35,720 bases of DNA from positions 1 to 35,720 of the forward strand of contig JAGGVN010000025.1 in the NCBI GenBank assembly GCA_021158005.1, in the 5' to 3' direction. The position numbers and the translations under genes were made by a program. Below are positions 16,238-24,714 of this stretch, piece after piece (positions within the stretch are counted from its first letter, which is position 1; each line of letters opens with the position of its first letter). The DNA is from Candidatus Aerophobota bacterium. Its GTDB lineage: Bacteria > Aerophobota > Aerophobia > Aerophobales > JAGGVN01. Under the pieces are notes generated by a model that did not search any database, was not told the origin of the DNA, and was given only the letters and a program-made list of their open reading frames with translations.

Positions 16238-17464
16238 TTAAGATCCTACCATATGGCTACAACCCATAAGATCCACTATCACCTTCATTAACTCAACTCC
16301 TTTTAGATGTCCGAGGCATCCGGAAGAAGTAGAAATCTCGTCAAAGAGTTCTACTTTGTCCTGACGGATACCGGGTCCATAAATCATTAGGGGCACAGGA
16401 TCGCTGCTATGTCTTTTAAGAGAAAGAGGAGTGCTGTGGTCAGCGGTGACGATGAGATAGGCATTTTCTTCTTCTTCCCTTAGAAGCTCTACTAATCTAT
16501 CTACTTTTTGAATCATTAGCATCTTATCTCTTAGATTCCCGTCGTGACTGGCATTATCTGCGCCCTTAATGTGGATAAAGACAAAGTCAAATGTCTTCAG
16601 AGCTTTTTTAGATTCTCTGGCTTTAGCTTCAATATCTGTATCTATTCTTCCAGTAGCTCCGGGAACTTCGAGAACCTCCATTCCTACATATTTTGCTACT
16701 CCTTTATAGAGGGCTGCACCGGCTATACAACAGGAGCTGAATCCATATTTTTCTTTCAAGGAAGGAATCTTCTGATAAATTCCTGCACCCCGGGTGAGGA
16801 TTATATTTGCGGGAAGTTTTCCTTCCTCTTCCCTTTCTTTATTTAAAGGATGAGAGGAAAGAATTTCTTGGCTTCTTTTCACTATTTCATTTACTATTTT
16901 TGCGGTTCTTTTTGCCCTCTCATCATTTTTTAGAGGCCTTGCCTCTTTAAAAGGGAGAGATTCTGCTGTGTGGGGGTCAGTGTCGGAAATCTCCGGAGAA
17001 AGCCCTTCTCCTCTCAAGACTAAGACTCCTCGATGCTCTGTGGAAGAAGAGAATATTACTTTTACTCCTTCTACTTCTATTCCTTGCAGAGACTTAGCCA
17101 GTTCTTTCCCTTCATCCTTCAGTCGTCCTGCTCTTCTATCAATAACTCGTCCGTCTTTATCTACAGTAGCAAAATTGCACCTAAAGGCTACATCTCCTTC
17201 TTTTAAATCTATTCCTACTCCCAGAGCTTCAAATGGACCTCTTCCTTTATAATAGCGGTTAATATCGTATCCGAAGAGAGCCAAATGAGCGGTATCACTC
17301 CCGGGAATAATTCCCCGACCCAAGGTACTCATTATCCCCGTAGAACCCCTTTTAGCTAAATCATCCAGATGTTTTTTAGGGGTAAGTTGAAGAGGTGTTT
17401 TTCCTTCTTTTACGGACCGGTCTCCTAATCCATCAACTACTACTAAAATAGCTTTTTTTTCCAT
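16238..17464 (-). CDS. apgM: Archaeal-type 2,3-bisphosphoglycerate-independent phosphoglycerate mutase
   Basis: This 408-residue glycolytic enzyme interconverts 3- and 2-phosphoglycerate through a phosphoserine and two metal ions. It belongs to the alkaline-phosphatase superfamily branch first described in archaea and common in deep-branching bacteria. Metal-binding 'VVVDGLGD' sits at the N-terminus. The phosphorylated serine lies in 'IIPGSDTAHLALFGYD' (about residue 54). Other motifs are 'FVFIHIKGADNASHDG' and 'LIVTADHSTP'. The track start is GTG at 17500, but that lies upstream of the -10 box. I use the ATG at 17464, which gives the usual N-terminus 'MEKKAILVVVDGLG'. Length is normal. Confidence 0.93.
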   Translation of the reverse strand: MEKKAILVVVDGLGDRSVKEGKTPLQLTPKKHLDDLAKRGSTGIMSTLGRGIIPGSDTAHLALFGYDINRYYKGRGPFEALGVGIDLKEGDVAFRCNFATVDKDGRVIDRRAGRLKDEGKELAKSLQGIEVEGVKVIFSSSTEHRGVLVLRGEGLSPEISDTDPHTAESLPFKEARPLKNDERAKRTAKIVNEIVKRSQEILSSHPLNKEREEEGKLPANIILTRGAGIYQKIPSLKEKYGFSSCCIAGAALYKGVAKYVGMEVLEVPGATGRIDTDIEAKARESKKALKTFDFVFIHIKGADNASHDGNLRDKMLMIQKVDRLVELLREEEENAYLIVTADHSTPLSLKRHSSDPVPLMIYGPGIRQDKVELFDEISTSSGCLGHLKGVELMKVIVDLMGCSHMVGS

Positions 17465-17488
17465 TTTTCTTAACTCTTTTTGCTTTAA

Positions 17489-17516
17489 AGAATAATACAC
17501 TTTTTAAATTTGTCAA
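17489..17516 (-). promoter_or_regulatory. Promoter of apgM
   Basis: On the minus strand, TTGACA (17511-17516) and TATTCT (17489-17494) are 16 bp apart. The expected start point is near 17482, only about 18 nt before the ATG at 17464. This supports that start codon. Confidence 0.6.
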
Positions 17517-17542
17517 CTTGCAAATTTAAATTTATATGATTG

Positions 17543-17585
17543 CAAGAAATCGCTTTCTTGTTTTCTTCAGGGATTTTTGTATATT
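17543..17585 (+). promoter_or_regulatory. Weak promoter with hairpin/operator before the transaldolase pseudogene
   Basis: CAAGAAA (17543-17549) and TTTCTTG (17554-17560) form a perfect 7-bp inverted repeat with a 4-base spacer. The repeat runs into a possible -35 (TTGTTT, 17558-17563), with TATATT (17580-17585) 16 bp further on. This fits a regulated promoter for the plus-strand transaldolase gene. Confidence 0.4.
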
Positions 17586-17616
17586 GAAATAAGATTTGGC
17601 ACGAGGAAGGATTAAT

Positions 17617-18176
17617 ATGAAAATTTTCATTGATACCGCAAAGTTAGAGGAGATTGAAGAGGCTTGTAGCTGGGGAATAGTGGATGAGTAACTATTAATC
17701 CTTCTCTGATTAAAAGAGCAGTGGATACTTTGAGGAAAAATAATAAACTTATAGAGATGGAGGAATATATTGGTAAAATATGCAAGACAGCAGGAGAAGG
17801 AAAACCTGTTAGCCTGGAGGTGATCAGCTTAACTTCTGAAGAAATGGTTAAGGAAGCGAGGGCTTTCTATTCTAAATTTAATCCCATTGCTCAGAATGTA
17901 GTAATAAAAATCCCTATTAATATATATATGGAAGGGAAGACGATTACAAATTACGAAGGCTTAAAGGCTATAAGTCAATTGAGCAAGGAGGGAATTTCGG
18001 TAAATGTAACTTTGGTGATGAATCCAGGACAGGCACTTTTGGCGGCGAAAACAGGAGCTCGTTATGTAAGTCCTTTTTCAGGGAGAGTAGACGATTATAT
18101 AAGGAAGAACTTAGGAATTAATTTTGAAAATGAAAATCCCTGTTTTCTTTCGACTTTACTGAAAAAAGTAGTATAA
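17617..18176 (+). pseudogene. Frameshifted, truncated transaldolase / fructose-6-phosphate aldolase-like gene
   Basis: The frame starts well: GAGGAAGGA precedes 'MKIFIDTAKLEEIEEACSWGIVDE', then hits TAA at 17689. One missing base between 17685 and 17688 restores 'DGVTINPSLIKRAVDTLRKNNK', the conserved transaldolase loop. The rest is the TIM barrel: 'NVVIKIPIN' with the Schiff-base lysine, then 'NVTLVMNPGQALLAAKTGARYVSPFSGRVDDYI'. The protein ends soon after, at 'NPCFLSTLLKKVV'. It lacks the last barrel strands and C-terminal helices, so about 175 codons remain of the usual 210 or more. Two independent lesions suggest real decay rather than a sequencing error, although the indel alone could be either. 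The intact enzyme would act in pentose/hexose phosphate interconversion. Confidence 0.85.
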
Positions 18177-18390
18177 TTATCCCTTAAAGCCTTTACTTTC
18201 CAAAAAAGATAATTGAAGTAAATATGCAGCACAAGCCTTGAAGGGAAAATGCTCTTCATTCTCTTCCTCAATGATCTTGACAGTCTAAAAACTAAAAAAG
18301 CCAATTTGTGATATTTTTTCAAAGAACAAAGAATTTGTCGAAATCAGTGTTAAAAGATATTTTAAGTTGTTTAGAGATTTCTATTAATAT

Positions 18391-19347
18391 TTATCCAAAT
18401 GCTTTCATTATCCAGTAAATTAAGGAAATCCAAGGAGCAGTAATAAAAGTAGTAAAAACCCAACAAGAATTGGTCAAATCTTTATTCAGCTTAAATAAAC
18501 TTGAGAGAATCAATGAAGATATAGCTACAGGCATCGCTGATTCAATAAAAATTACCTTTAAAGATAAAGTATCAAGAATGTTCATCCGCACAAACAAATA
18601 AGCCAGACTCAACCCAATGATTGGATTAATTATAAATTTTAAAAAGGAAATACTCAGACATTCATTGAAATATTTTTTAATTTTTGCAAATTTTATAGTT
18701 AAACCTATGGAAAACATATAAAGAAAAGTAGTCAGGGGAATCAATATATTGTTGAGTAAAGTAAAAAATTGGGGACGAGCTATATTTGAGAAATTAAGTA
18801 TTAATCCTACGATTAAGGCAACATTAGGAACTATACTCAAGGGATCGTTAAAGAAACTCTTGAGATTTTTTATCCAACTTCGCTCTCCACTTTTAGCATA
18901 AAATCTGGCTATATAAAATCCTACAGTATAAAAAAGGGGGCTAGAATATATACTATAAAATATGGCCAGACCAAGACCTTGTTCTCCAAATAAGAGAAAA
19001 CATATAAATCCTCCTAAACTTAGGCCGATATTTGAAAACATACAACAGGAAAGATATGCTCCCTTATCTTTGAAATTATGGTTATGAAAATCTGAAAAAA
19101 TTTTACCCACTAAATATAATAATATAGAAAGAACGAGCCCCACCAAAGGTAAGGTTAATATATGAATATTCGGAATTCTTACTACCCAGAAAGCCAGGCA
19201 AATGATTATTGGTTGACCAAAAAGAATAACTGTTTTTATAATAGGGTTGCTTAATTTCTCAGCGAGATAGCCTTTTCTTTTGACAATATAACCTCCTATT
19301 AGAGCAACCCAAATGAGTAAAAAAGGAAAGATAAATTTTGAATACAT
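18391..19347 (-). CDS. AEC-family (auxin efflux carrier-like) transporter
   Basis: This 318-residue membrane protein has about ten predicted helices in two repeats of five, as in the AEC family. Bacterial AEC members mostly export or exchange carboxylates such as malate or malonate. The N-terminal half starts 'FIFPFLLIWVALIGGYIVKRKGYL', and 'CCMFSNIGLSLGGF' matches the conserved N-x-G segment of this family. A central basic loop ('YAKSGERSWIKNLKSFFNDPL') separates the halves. There is no ribosome-binding site before the ATG. It is the last gene of the minus-strand carbohydrate locus and may move an organic acid made by that pathway. Substrate is unknown. Confidence 0.85.
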   Translation of the reverse strand: MYSKFIFPFLLIWVALIGGYIVKRKGYLAEKLSNPIIKTVILFGQPIIICLAFWVVRIPNIHILTLPLVGLVLSILLYLVGKIFSDFHNHNFKDKGAYLSCCMFSNIGLSLGGFICFLLFGEQGLGLAIFYSIYSSPLFYTVGFYIARFYAKSGERSWIKNLKSFFNDPLSIVPNVALIVGLILNFSNIARPQFFTLLNNILIPLTTFLYMFSIGLTIKFAKIKKYFNECLSISFLKFIINPIIGLSLAYLFVRMNILDTLSLKVIFIESAMPVAISSLILSSLFKLNKDLTNSCWVFTTFITAPWISLIYWIMKAFG

Positions 19348-19368
19348 AAGTATTTGATGAACAGAGAA

Positions 19369-19476
19369 TTAAGCTATAGAGCTAATAGCTGTAAGGAGGT
19401 TCATATCCTCAGCATTTAATGAAGTATCGAAGTGGCTATTACATCCTATAATAAAATTGGGTATCTTTGTCATCAT
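19369..19476 (-). CDS. Possible 35-residue coupled ORF or gene remnant
   Basis: This short frame ('MMTKIPNFIIGCNSHFDTSLNAEDMNLL...') begins with ATGA overlapping the stop of the deacetylase-like gene, the arrangement of a translationally coupled gene. It ends after 35 codons. It may be the head of a gene whose body was deleted, or a real small protein. I do not recognise it. Confidence 0.3.
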   Translation of the reverse strand: MMTKIPNFIIGCNSHFDTSLNAEDMNLLTAISSIA

Positions 19477-20648
19477 TTTTTCCTTTGAACTCTAATAGTA
19501 TTCTCGTAAGATAAGTCAAAACAAAGATAAATCCTTTTATTTTTCAAAAACCAACTATCTTTCTTTAAAGTTTCTCCTTTATTTAGCTCGTTTAATAATT
19601 CTCCATCCTTAGTTATAGAGATATTTTTATTATTCTCTTCTGCAGTAAGGCTAATAGTAAACTCTGGACAAATAAAAGGAGATTTAAACTCAAGGGATTG
19701 AGTTTCCCCGTTTTCTCTTATATTTACTTCAAAACTATTTTGGGTAGCAAAATATCGGGATATTTCGCTGACCTTCATCCACCTTATTTTATCACCATAT
19801 ACATTCCTTAATCTTCTGGTGACTTCGTAAAGTATTTTAAATTCTAACTTTTCTTCTCGTATCATCCGCCACCAGTGGTGATGAAAAACAAGACAACTTC
19901 CACACTGATAAAGAGTAGCTAAACGCCCCTTTTCCCCATCCTCCGAAATATACTGGTCAGTATATTTAGCAAACTCCTCTTCTTCCTCATCTTTTATATA
20001 ATCACCGTATCCGCTAATAATACTAACTACCGCCTCTTTTTTAGTTTTATTTAGATAACTAACTTTTGGATTAATAACAGGAGAATCTTTATCTACATGG
20101 AGAAAATACCAGGTTAAAGAAATGTTGTTGATTTTTTTCTCTGCTTCCAGCACAGCTCTTGCATAAGAATCCTCTACTTCAGAACCAAAATGGCTGGGAG
20201 AGGTAACTCCGTTAGCTTCTAATCCCACATTTTTTAGAATATTTAACCCATAGGCGATATAAGCAGTCAAAGCTTCTTTATTTTGAGTTTGAGACCATTC
20301 CTCTTCCGAAATGCAAGGATAGTGATATAATCCTGTTTTAAGATCCACAATTTGATTATGAGTAAGGATTTCAGGAGAGATGTCAAAATAAGGAGCAATA
20401 TTTTCTCGAATAAGAGAAACAGTTTTTTGTAACACAGGAAGCTGTTTCCCCGCTAAGGCTTCATCTAAAGCTACGGGAGATGGATAGGGCATTAAGGTAA
20501 ATTTCCCCTTAATTTTAGTTTCAGATACTAATTTAGAAAATTCTTCTACAAATTCTAAGTAGTTTTTTTCTCCAGGAGAAGAATCATCCAGAATAAGGCA
20601 AACCGGAGTTTTTAGCCCGGGCATCTCTGTTTTTATACTTAAACTCAT
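19473..20648 (-). CDS. Polysaccharide-deacetylase-like (NodB-fold) protein
   Basis: This 391-residue soluble protein has the layout of a carbohydrate-esterase-4-like beta/alpha barrel, although divergent. An acidic pair occurs in 'VCLILDDSSPGEKNYLEFVEEFSKL'. A histidine in 'ISPEILTHNQIVDL' stands where the second metal-binding motif would be. 'NGVTSPSHFGSEVEDSYARAV' could be the third motif. 'QCGSCLVFHHHWWRM' adds a histidine cluster. The C-terminal 90 residues look like a beta-sandwich. It lies 20 bp downstream of the GH42-type gene, so it probably acts on the same sugar. It has no signal peptide, hence a cytoplasmic site. Activity may not be deacetylation. Confidence 0.55.
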   Translation of the reverse strand: MSLSIKTEMPGLKTPVCLILDDSSPGEKNYLEFVEEFSKLVSETKIKGKFTLMPYPSPVALDEALAGKQLPVLQKTVSLIRENIAPYFDISPEILTHNQIVDLKTGLYHYPCISEEEWSQTQNKEALTAYIAYGLNILKNVGLEANGVTSPSHFGSEVEDSYARAVLEAEKKINNISLTWYFLHVDKDSPVINPKVSYLNKTKKEAVVSIISGYGDYIKDEEEEEFAKYTDQYISEDGEKGRLATLYQCGSCLVFHHHWWRMIREEKLEFKILYEVTRRLRNVYGDKIRWMKVSEISRYFATQNSFEVNIRENGETQSLEFKSPFICPEFTISLTAEENNKNISITKDGELLNELNKGETLKKDSWFLKNKRIYLCFDLSYENTIRVQRKK

Positions 20649-20668
20649 TTTATTTCCCTTCTCTAATG

Positions 20669-22795
20669 TTAGATTATAGTTTTAAATATCTTTGTTCCCA
20701 TTCCTTTGAAGGAAATTTCAAAGATAGTTTTTTCATCTTTTCTTAATAAAGGGATTTCTTCTTTCTTTTCCAGATCATAAAGACCAGATAATGACTCTTC
20801 TAAACTTATTTGGCATTTTTTCTCTTCTTTTAAGTGATTGGATACAAAAAGAATACCTTCTTTTTCTGCTGTTAGAAGAGTTGCTGTGACTTTATCATCA
20901 TTAATTAAAATTTTTCTACTTATACCAATTTTTTCCACTAAAGAAATTACAAAATTTTTAACAGTTATTGTTTCAGGTTCAGGTAAATTCCCACTTTGAA
21001 CTCTTGGTGGAGTACAACTTAACCCCAGATTTACTCCTGAAAGAATAGCTTTACCCTTCCCATAGGAATTTATAATAATAGCCGGATCACCATTAAAGTA
21101 ACTTGCTAAAACTTGTCCTCTTATCTTAGTAAATCTTTCTACAAAATGCGTTTTTAAAAGTTTCACTGTACCCAAGTTCCCAAATTGTACTACAGGCTTC
21201 TCAGTTGAATTGATCTCTCTTTCTTGACATCCAAATAATTCTGTAAGTCCTTCTCCAGGAATAATTCGTGACATTCTCTGGCGATGGTCAAAGAGATCTA
21301 TTGCAGGATCAGTTAATACCGTGCCCCCATTCTTTACATACTCAAACAAAAGTTTATTAAAAGAAGAAGCAAGGCATATAGGAAAGGGTAAAATTAATAG
21401 TTTATATTCTTTAAGTTTAGCTAAACTTACAAATTCCTCATGAAGAATATCTACTGGAATATTGGCTTCCCAGAAAATACGATAATAACCAGTAAAACTA
21501 TCCATAGAGAGGTTTACATTATGTTGAGCACACCAATTTACCATATAAGATAGAGGACTCATTAAGATAGCTACTTCAGGTTCTGGATATTTTACTTTTC
21601 TAAACAGATCAGCATTTTCATTAAGGATATTACAGATTTTAGAAGCAGTTTTAGCCATTATTAAAGGTTTACCATCATTATCGCAGAGTCCCATATTCCC
21701 GGATTCATCTCCATGCCTTTCATTGCGAAATTGCCAGTAAAGAACTCCTTTAGCTCCGTGTTCAATTGAGGCCCATGTCCATAAAGAAAATTCTTCTGGC
21801 GAAGGAAGTTTTTCTAAATTAAGTCCTCCACCACCTCGCCCTCCTCTGAGCTCTGATTGCCAGAACTCTTTTCCGCAGGCTTGATTTCTTACGGCATCGG
21901 CTTCTAAAGCCATAATTGTTGCGCCCTCACCAATAGACGGAAATCGACTCACCCCCCATTTATCCACTACCCTGGCTAATTTCCAATCATCATAAGCTTT
22001 AGTAACAAAATCGCAGCAGCACATAGCTTCATAAGTATGAGCCATAACAGGTTGAGGAGCTACTGATTTTATAACTTCTGTTCTCCATTTAACTATATTA
22101 ACTGTTCTTTCTATAAGAAACCTTCGCCAATCAATCCATTGAGTATAACCTCTTTGATAAGTAGGAGGTCTAACATCTTCCCATGCAGAATGAGATCTTC
22201 CCCAGGCTTCATTGAGAGCATTTAAAGTCCCATACTTTTTCTTTAGCCATTCTGTAAATTTAGCCCGGGTAGCAGAGCAATAACAATACATTTTATTGCT
22301 ATATCGCTGAGGGTCAAGAATAGGTTCATTCATTGGCTCCCAATAACTAATCTCTGGACGATCTTTAAGGTGTTCCAATACTTTTCGCATAAAGTTTTCT
22401 GCGATTTCTCTAACTATATTATGGTCAAAACATAAACCTGGCCATCCACCCGTAGGAATACTGGAGGCGGCATTAGGTTCAGCGGGAATACCCTCATTAT
22501 CTACATAACGACAATTTGGATACTTACGAGTAGCCCATTCGGGACATCCATAAAGATTAAAGAGAAGGATAGCCTTTAAGTTATATTTACCCATAGTATC
22601 AAGGAAAGTATCTATATAATTAAAGTTTATTTCTCCTTGTTTTGGTTCTAAATATCCCCAGCAAATCCATGCCCGCATAGTATTAAAACCAAGTGATTTT
22701 GCTAATTTTAAATCTTTATCCCAATCTTCCGGTTCAGGAGTTGCTCCCCGTAGATATTGAGCTCCGAACGGGAATATAGACCTCTCATTTAACAT
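20669..22795 (-). CDS. GH42-type beta-galactosidase-like glycoside hydrolase
   Basis: This 708-residue enzyme is of clan GH-A, family GH42 or a near relative. It hydrolyses beta-glycosides, often beta-galactosides, with retention. The N-terminal TIM barrel opens 'FPFGAQYLRGATPEPEDWDKDLKLAKSLGFNTMRAWICWGYLEPKQGEINF', the standard GH42 beginning. The acid/base glutamate is in 'YWEPMNEPILDP' (about residue 153). The probable nucleophile is in 'FWQSELRGGRGGGG' (about residue 311). A Cys-rich stretch ('MCCCDFV', 'YCYC') may bind metal. The trimerisation-like domain ('ILPFPICLASSFNKLLFEYVKNGGTVLTDP') and a C-terminal beta domain follow. It has no signal peptide, so it would act on imported oligosaccharides. 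GGAG lies before the ATG. Confidence 0.88.
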   Translation of the reverse strand: MLNERSIFPFGAQYLRGATPEPEDWDKDLKLAKSLGFNTMRAWICWGYLEPKQGEINFNYIDTFLDTMGKYNLKAILLFNLYGCPEWATRKYPNCRYVDNEGIPAEPNAASSIPTGGWPGLCFDHNIVREIAENFMRKVLEHLKDRPEISYWEPMNEPILDPQRYSNKMYCYCSATRAKFTEWLKKKYGTLNALNEAWGRSHSAWEDVRPPTYQRGYTQWIDWRRFLIERTVNIVKWRTEVIKSVAPQPVMAHTYEAMCCCDFVTKAYDDWKLARVVDKWGVSRFPSIGEGATIMALEADAVRNQACGKEFWQSELRGGRGGGGLNLEKLPSPEEFSLWTWASIEHGAKGVLYWQFRNERHGDESGNMGLCDNDGKPLIMAKTASKICNILNENADLFRKVKYPEPEVAILMSPLSYMVNWCAQHNVNLSMDSFTGYYRIFWEANIPVDILHEEFVSLAKLKEYKLLILPFPICLASSFNKLLFEYVKNGGTVLTDPAIDLFDHRQRMSRIIPGEGLTELFGCQEREINSTEKPVVQFGNLGTVKLLKTHFVERFTKIRGQVLASYFNGDPAIIINSYGKGKAILSGVNLGLSCTPPRVQSGNLPEPETITVKNFVISLVEKIGISRKILINDDKVTATLLTAEKEGILFVSNHLKEEKKCQISLEESLSGLYDLEKKEEIPLLRKDEKTIFEISFKGMGTKIFKTII

Positions 22796-22883
22796 TATTT
22801 TTTCTCCTTCTGCAAAATAATAGATGAATCCCTTATTGCTTTATCCTCATTATCATAATTTTAATAAATGTTCAGCATTTTCC

Positions 22884-23858
22884 TTAAAATCTTACTCCCA
22901 GTTTAATACTTTTTTCTGGATGATATTCAATATACTCTTTGTAAGCTTCGGCAGATTCTGAAAAGGGAACTACAGGCTGAATAATTTCTTCGCACTGAAG
23001 TTTTCCTTCAGATAACAGCTTCCAACAAGTATCCTTTATACGCGCAAAATCCCATCGGGGATAATCCCGATTAGGCTCACTACAAGCTCGAGCAAAAATA
23101 ATATTGGGAACTTTAAAATGAGCAACTTCACCAAGATCAAGTCCTCCCTTACATTCCTTTGCCCAACCCACATAGGCAACATTCCCTCCGTAAGCAAGTC
23201 CTTTAAGAGCTTGATTTAATGCTTTATAATTTCCACTCGTTTCAATAACTACATCTACTCCTGTTCCTCCAGTTGTCTTTTTTAGCTCACTACCTACATC
23301 TTGAGATGTAGGGTCAAGCACCATATCAACTCCTGATTTCAAAGCTACCTCTCGGCGAATTTTAATAGGATCAATTGCAGCAACAAAGATAGCTCCAGCC
23401 ATTCGGGCCATTTGAACCGCCATTTGTCCAATTGCCCCCAATCCAAAGATTGCTACTTTATCTCCTAAACGGATATGTCCATCCCGAATGCCAGCAAGGG
23501 CAAATTGTGCGGGATCAAAGCATACTGCTTCTTTCCAACTCATTCTTTTGTTCATTTTAAGTATGTTTTTAGCAGGCCAGGTATGAGTTTCTCGTAAATG
23601 TCCATAACCAGCTACTCGCTCACCAAGAGAAAAACCTTCAACCCCTTTACCAATTTCAGTTACTCTTCCGGTACACATATTACCCAGTCCCATGGGGAAT
23701 TTTGCTCCTCTATTCCCATGATACAAAGTTAATTCTGTACCGTGTTTTGGTGAACCAAATTCTACTTTGACTCGGATATATCCTTCAGGAAGAGGCTCTT
23801 CTTTATATTCCCGAATTACTGGTTTACCTCGCTCTAAAGCAACTAATTCTTTTGGCAC
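22884..23858 (-). CDS. MDR-family dehydrogenase without catalytic zinc ligands
   Basis: This is a 324-residue medium-chain dehydrogenase/reductase. The NAD(P) site is clear: 'DKVAIFGLGAIGQMAVQMARMAGA' (about residues 142-165). In zinc members the first ligand lies in a G-x-C-G-T-D segment and the second in GHE. Here these read 'GSPKHGTELTLY' and 'GLGNMCTGRV', so the catalytic zinc is probably absent. The structural four-cysteine lobe is also missing. It starts with GTG 6 nt after AAGGAGG and 12 bp after the isomerase-like gene. It may oxidise a sugar hydroxyl in the same pathway. The exact substrate is not recognisable. Confidence 0.85.
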   Translation of the reverse strand: MPKELVALERGKPVIREYKEEPLPEGYIRVKVEFGSPKHGTELTLYHGNRGAKFPMGLGNMCTGRVTEIGKGVEGFSLGERVAGYGHLRETHTWPAKNILKMNKRMSWKEAVCFDPAQFALAGIRDGHIRLGDKVAIFGLGAIGQMAVQMARMAGAIFVAAIDPIKIRREVALKSGVDMVLDPTSQDVGSELKKTTGGTGVDVVIETSGNYKALNQALKGLAYGGNVAYVGWAKECKGGLDLGEVAHFKVPNIIFARACSEPNRDYPRWDFARIKDTCWKLLSEGKLQCEEIIQPVVPFSESAEAYKEYIEYHPEKSIKLGVRF

Positions 23859-23870
23859 TTTATCCTCCTT

Positions 23871-24635
23871 TTATTGCCCAAAATTTTTTAATGTTTCTCG
23901 AATAGATTCCATCGAGGGCATAGTGGCCCTATATTCTAAACCTACATATCCCTGGTAACCAATTTCATCAAGTTTTTTAATAATATTAGCATAATTAATT
24001 TCTCCGCTGCCTGGTTCATATCGTCCTGGCACACTCGCTGCATGAATATGACCGATAAGCTCAATATTCTCACTAATAGTCTCTATTAAGTTACCTTCCA
24101 TAATCTGCATATGATAGATATCATAAAGAAGTTTGACATTAGGACTATTAATCTCTTTAAGAATAGAGAATCCCTCTTTAGCCGAGTCAAGTAAATAACC
24201 AGGATGATCTTTTAGAGTATTCAAAGCTTCTATTACTAAAGTTACCTTTTCTCTTTCCGCTATTTTAGAAGCTTCTTTCATCCCCTCGATTAAATCCTGA
24301 ATTTGTTTCTCGTAAGGAATATTCTTATCCCTTCCACCAGCCATAATCATAAGAGTAGAACAATTAAGCTGGTGAGCAACTTTTATTGCCTCCTCTAATG
24401 ATTTCAGGGCAGATTCCCTTTGCTCTTTTTTTACCAAAGCTCCATGGTCTGAGCCAATAAAAGTTACTACTTCAAGTCTATTTTTTTCAGCTTTTTCTCT
24501 TATTGCAGAAATATCTCTTCTTTCCCAACTGAGAAATTCGAAACCAGGTAGGCCTAACTCACCAACTTTCTCAATTCTCTCAAGAAAGGGATACTCTTTT
24601 AATAATGCCTCTATACTTACAGAAATCTTCGCCAT
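23871..24635 (-). CDS. Hydroxypyruvate-isomerase-like TIM-barrel protein
   Basis: This is a 254-residue member of the xylose-isomerase-like (AP endonuclease 2) superfamily and is close to hydroxypyruvate isomerase. Metal-binding residues are visible in order: E in 'VTLVIEALN', D in 'VKLLYDIYHMQIMEGNLIETI', H in 'LIGHIHAASVPGRYEPGSGEINYANII', E in 'YVGLEYRAT'. Members interconvert hydroxypyruvate and tartronate semialdehyde, or epimerise/eliminate keto-sugars. GGAGG precedes the ATG. It is followed closely by the MDR dehydrogenase and preceded by an aminotransferase gene, so a keto-sugar substrate is plausible. A weak TTGACT upstream has no convincing -10 partner. Confidence 0.85.
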   Translation of the reverse strand: MAKISVSIEALLKEYPFLERIEKVGELGLPGFEFLSWERRDISAIREKAEKNRLEVVTFIGSDHGALVKKEQRESALKSLEEAIKVAHQLNCSTLMIMAGGRDKNIPYEKQIQDLIEGMKEASKIAEREKVTLVIEALNTLKDHPGYLLDSAKEGFSILKEINSPNVKLLYDIYHMQIMEGNLIETISENIELIGHIHAASVPGRYEPGSGEINYANIIKKLDEIGYQGYVGLEYRATMPSMESIRETLKNFGQ

Positions 24636-24714
24636 TCTTAGCCTCCATATTTACTTTTAAATATTTTTGCAAATTTTAATTTTTAAGTCAATACTAAATT
24701 TTCCCGCTGGTTAA

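Noticed and set aside
16544-17252. Plus-strand ORFs of 100 and 94 codons
   Set aside because: They are shadows of the phosphoglycerate mutase gene.
17465-17500. GTG start of phosphoglycerate mutase at 17500
   Set aside because: It lies upstream of the -10 box of the likely promoter and adds 12 residues not typical of the family.
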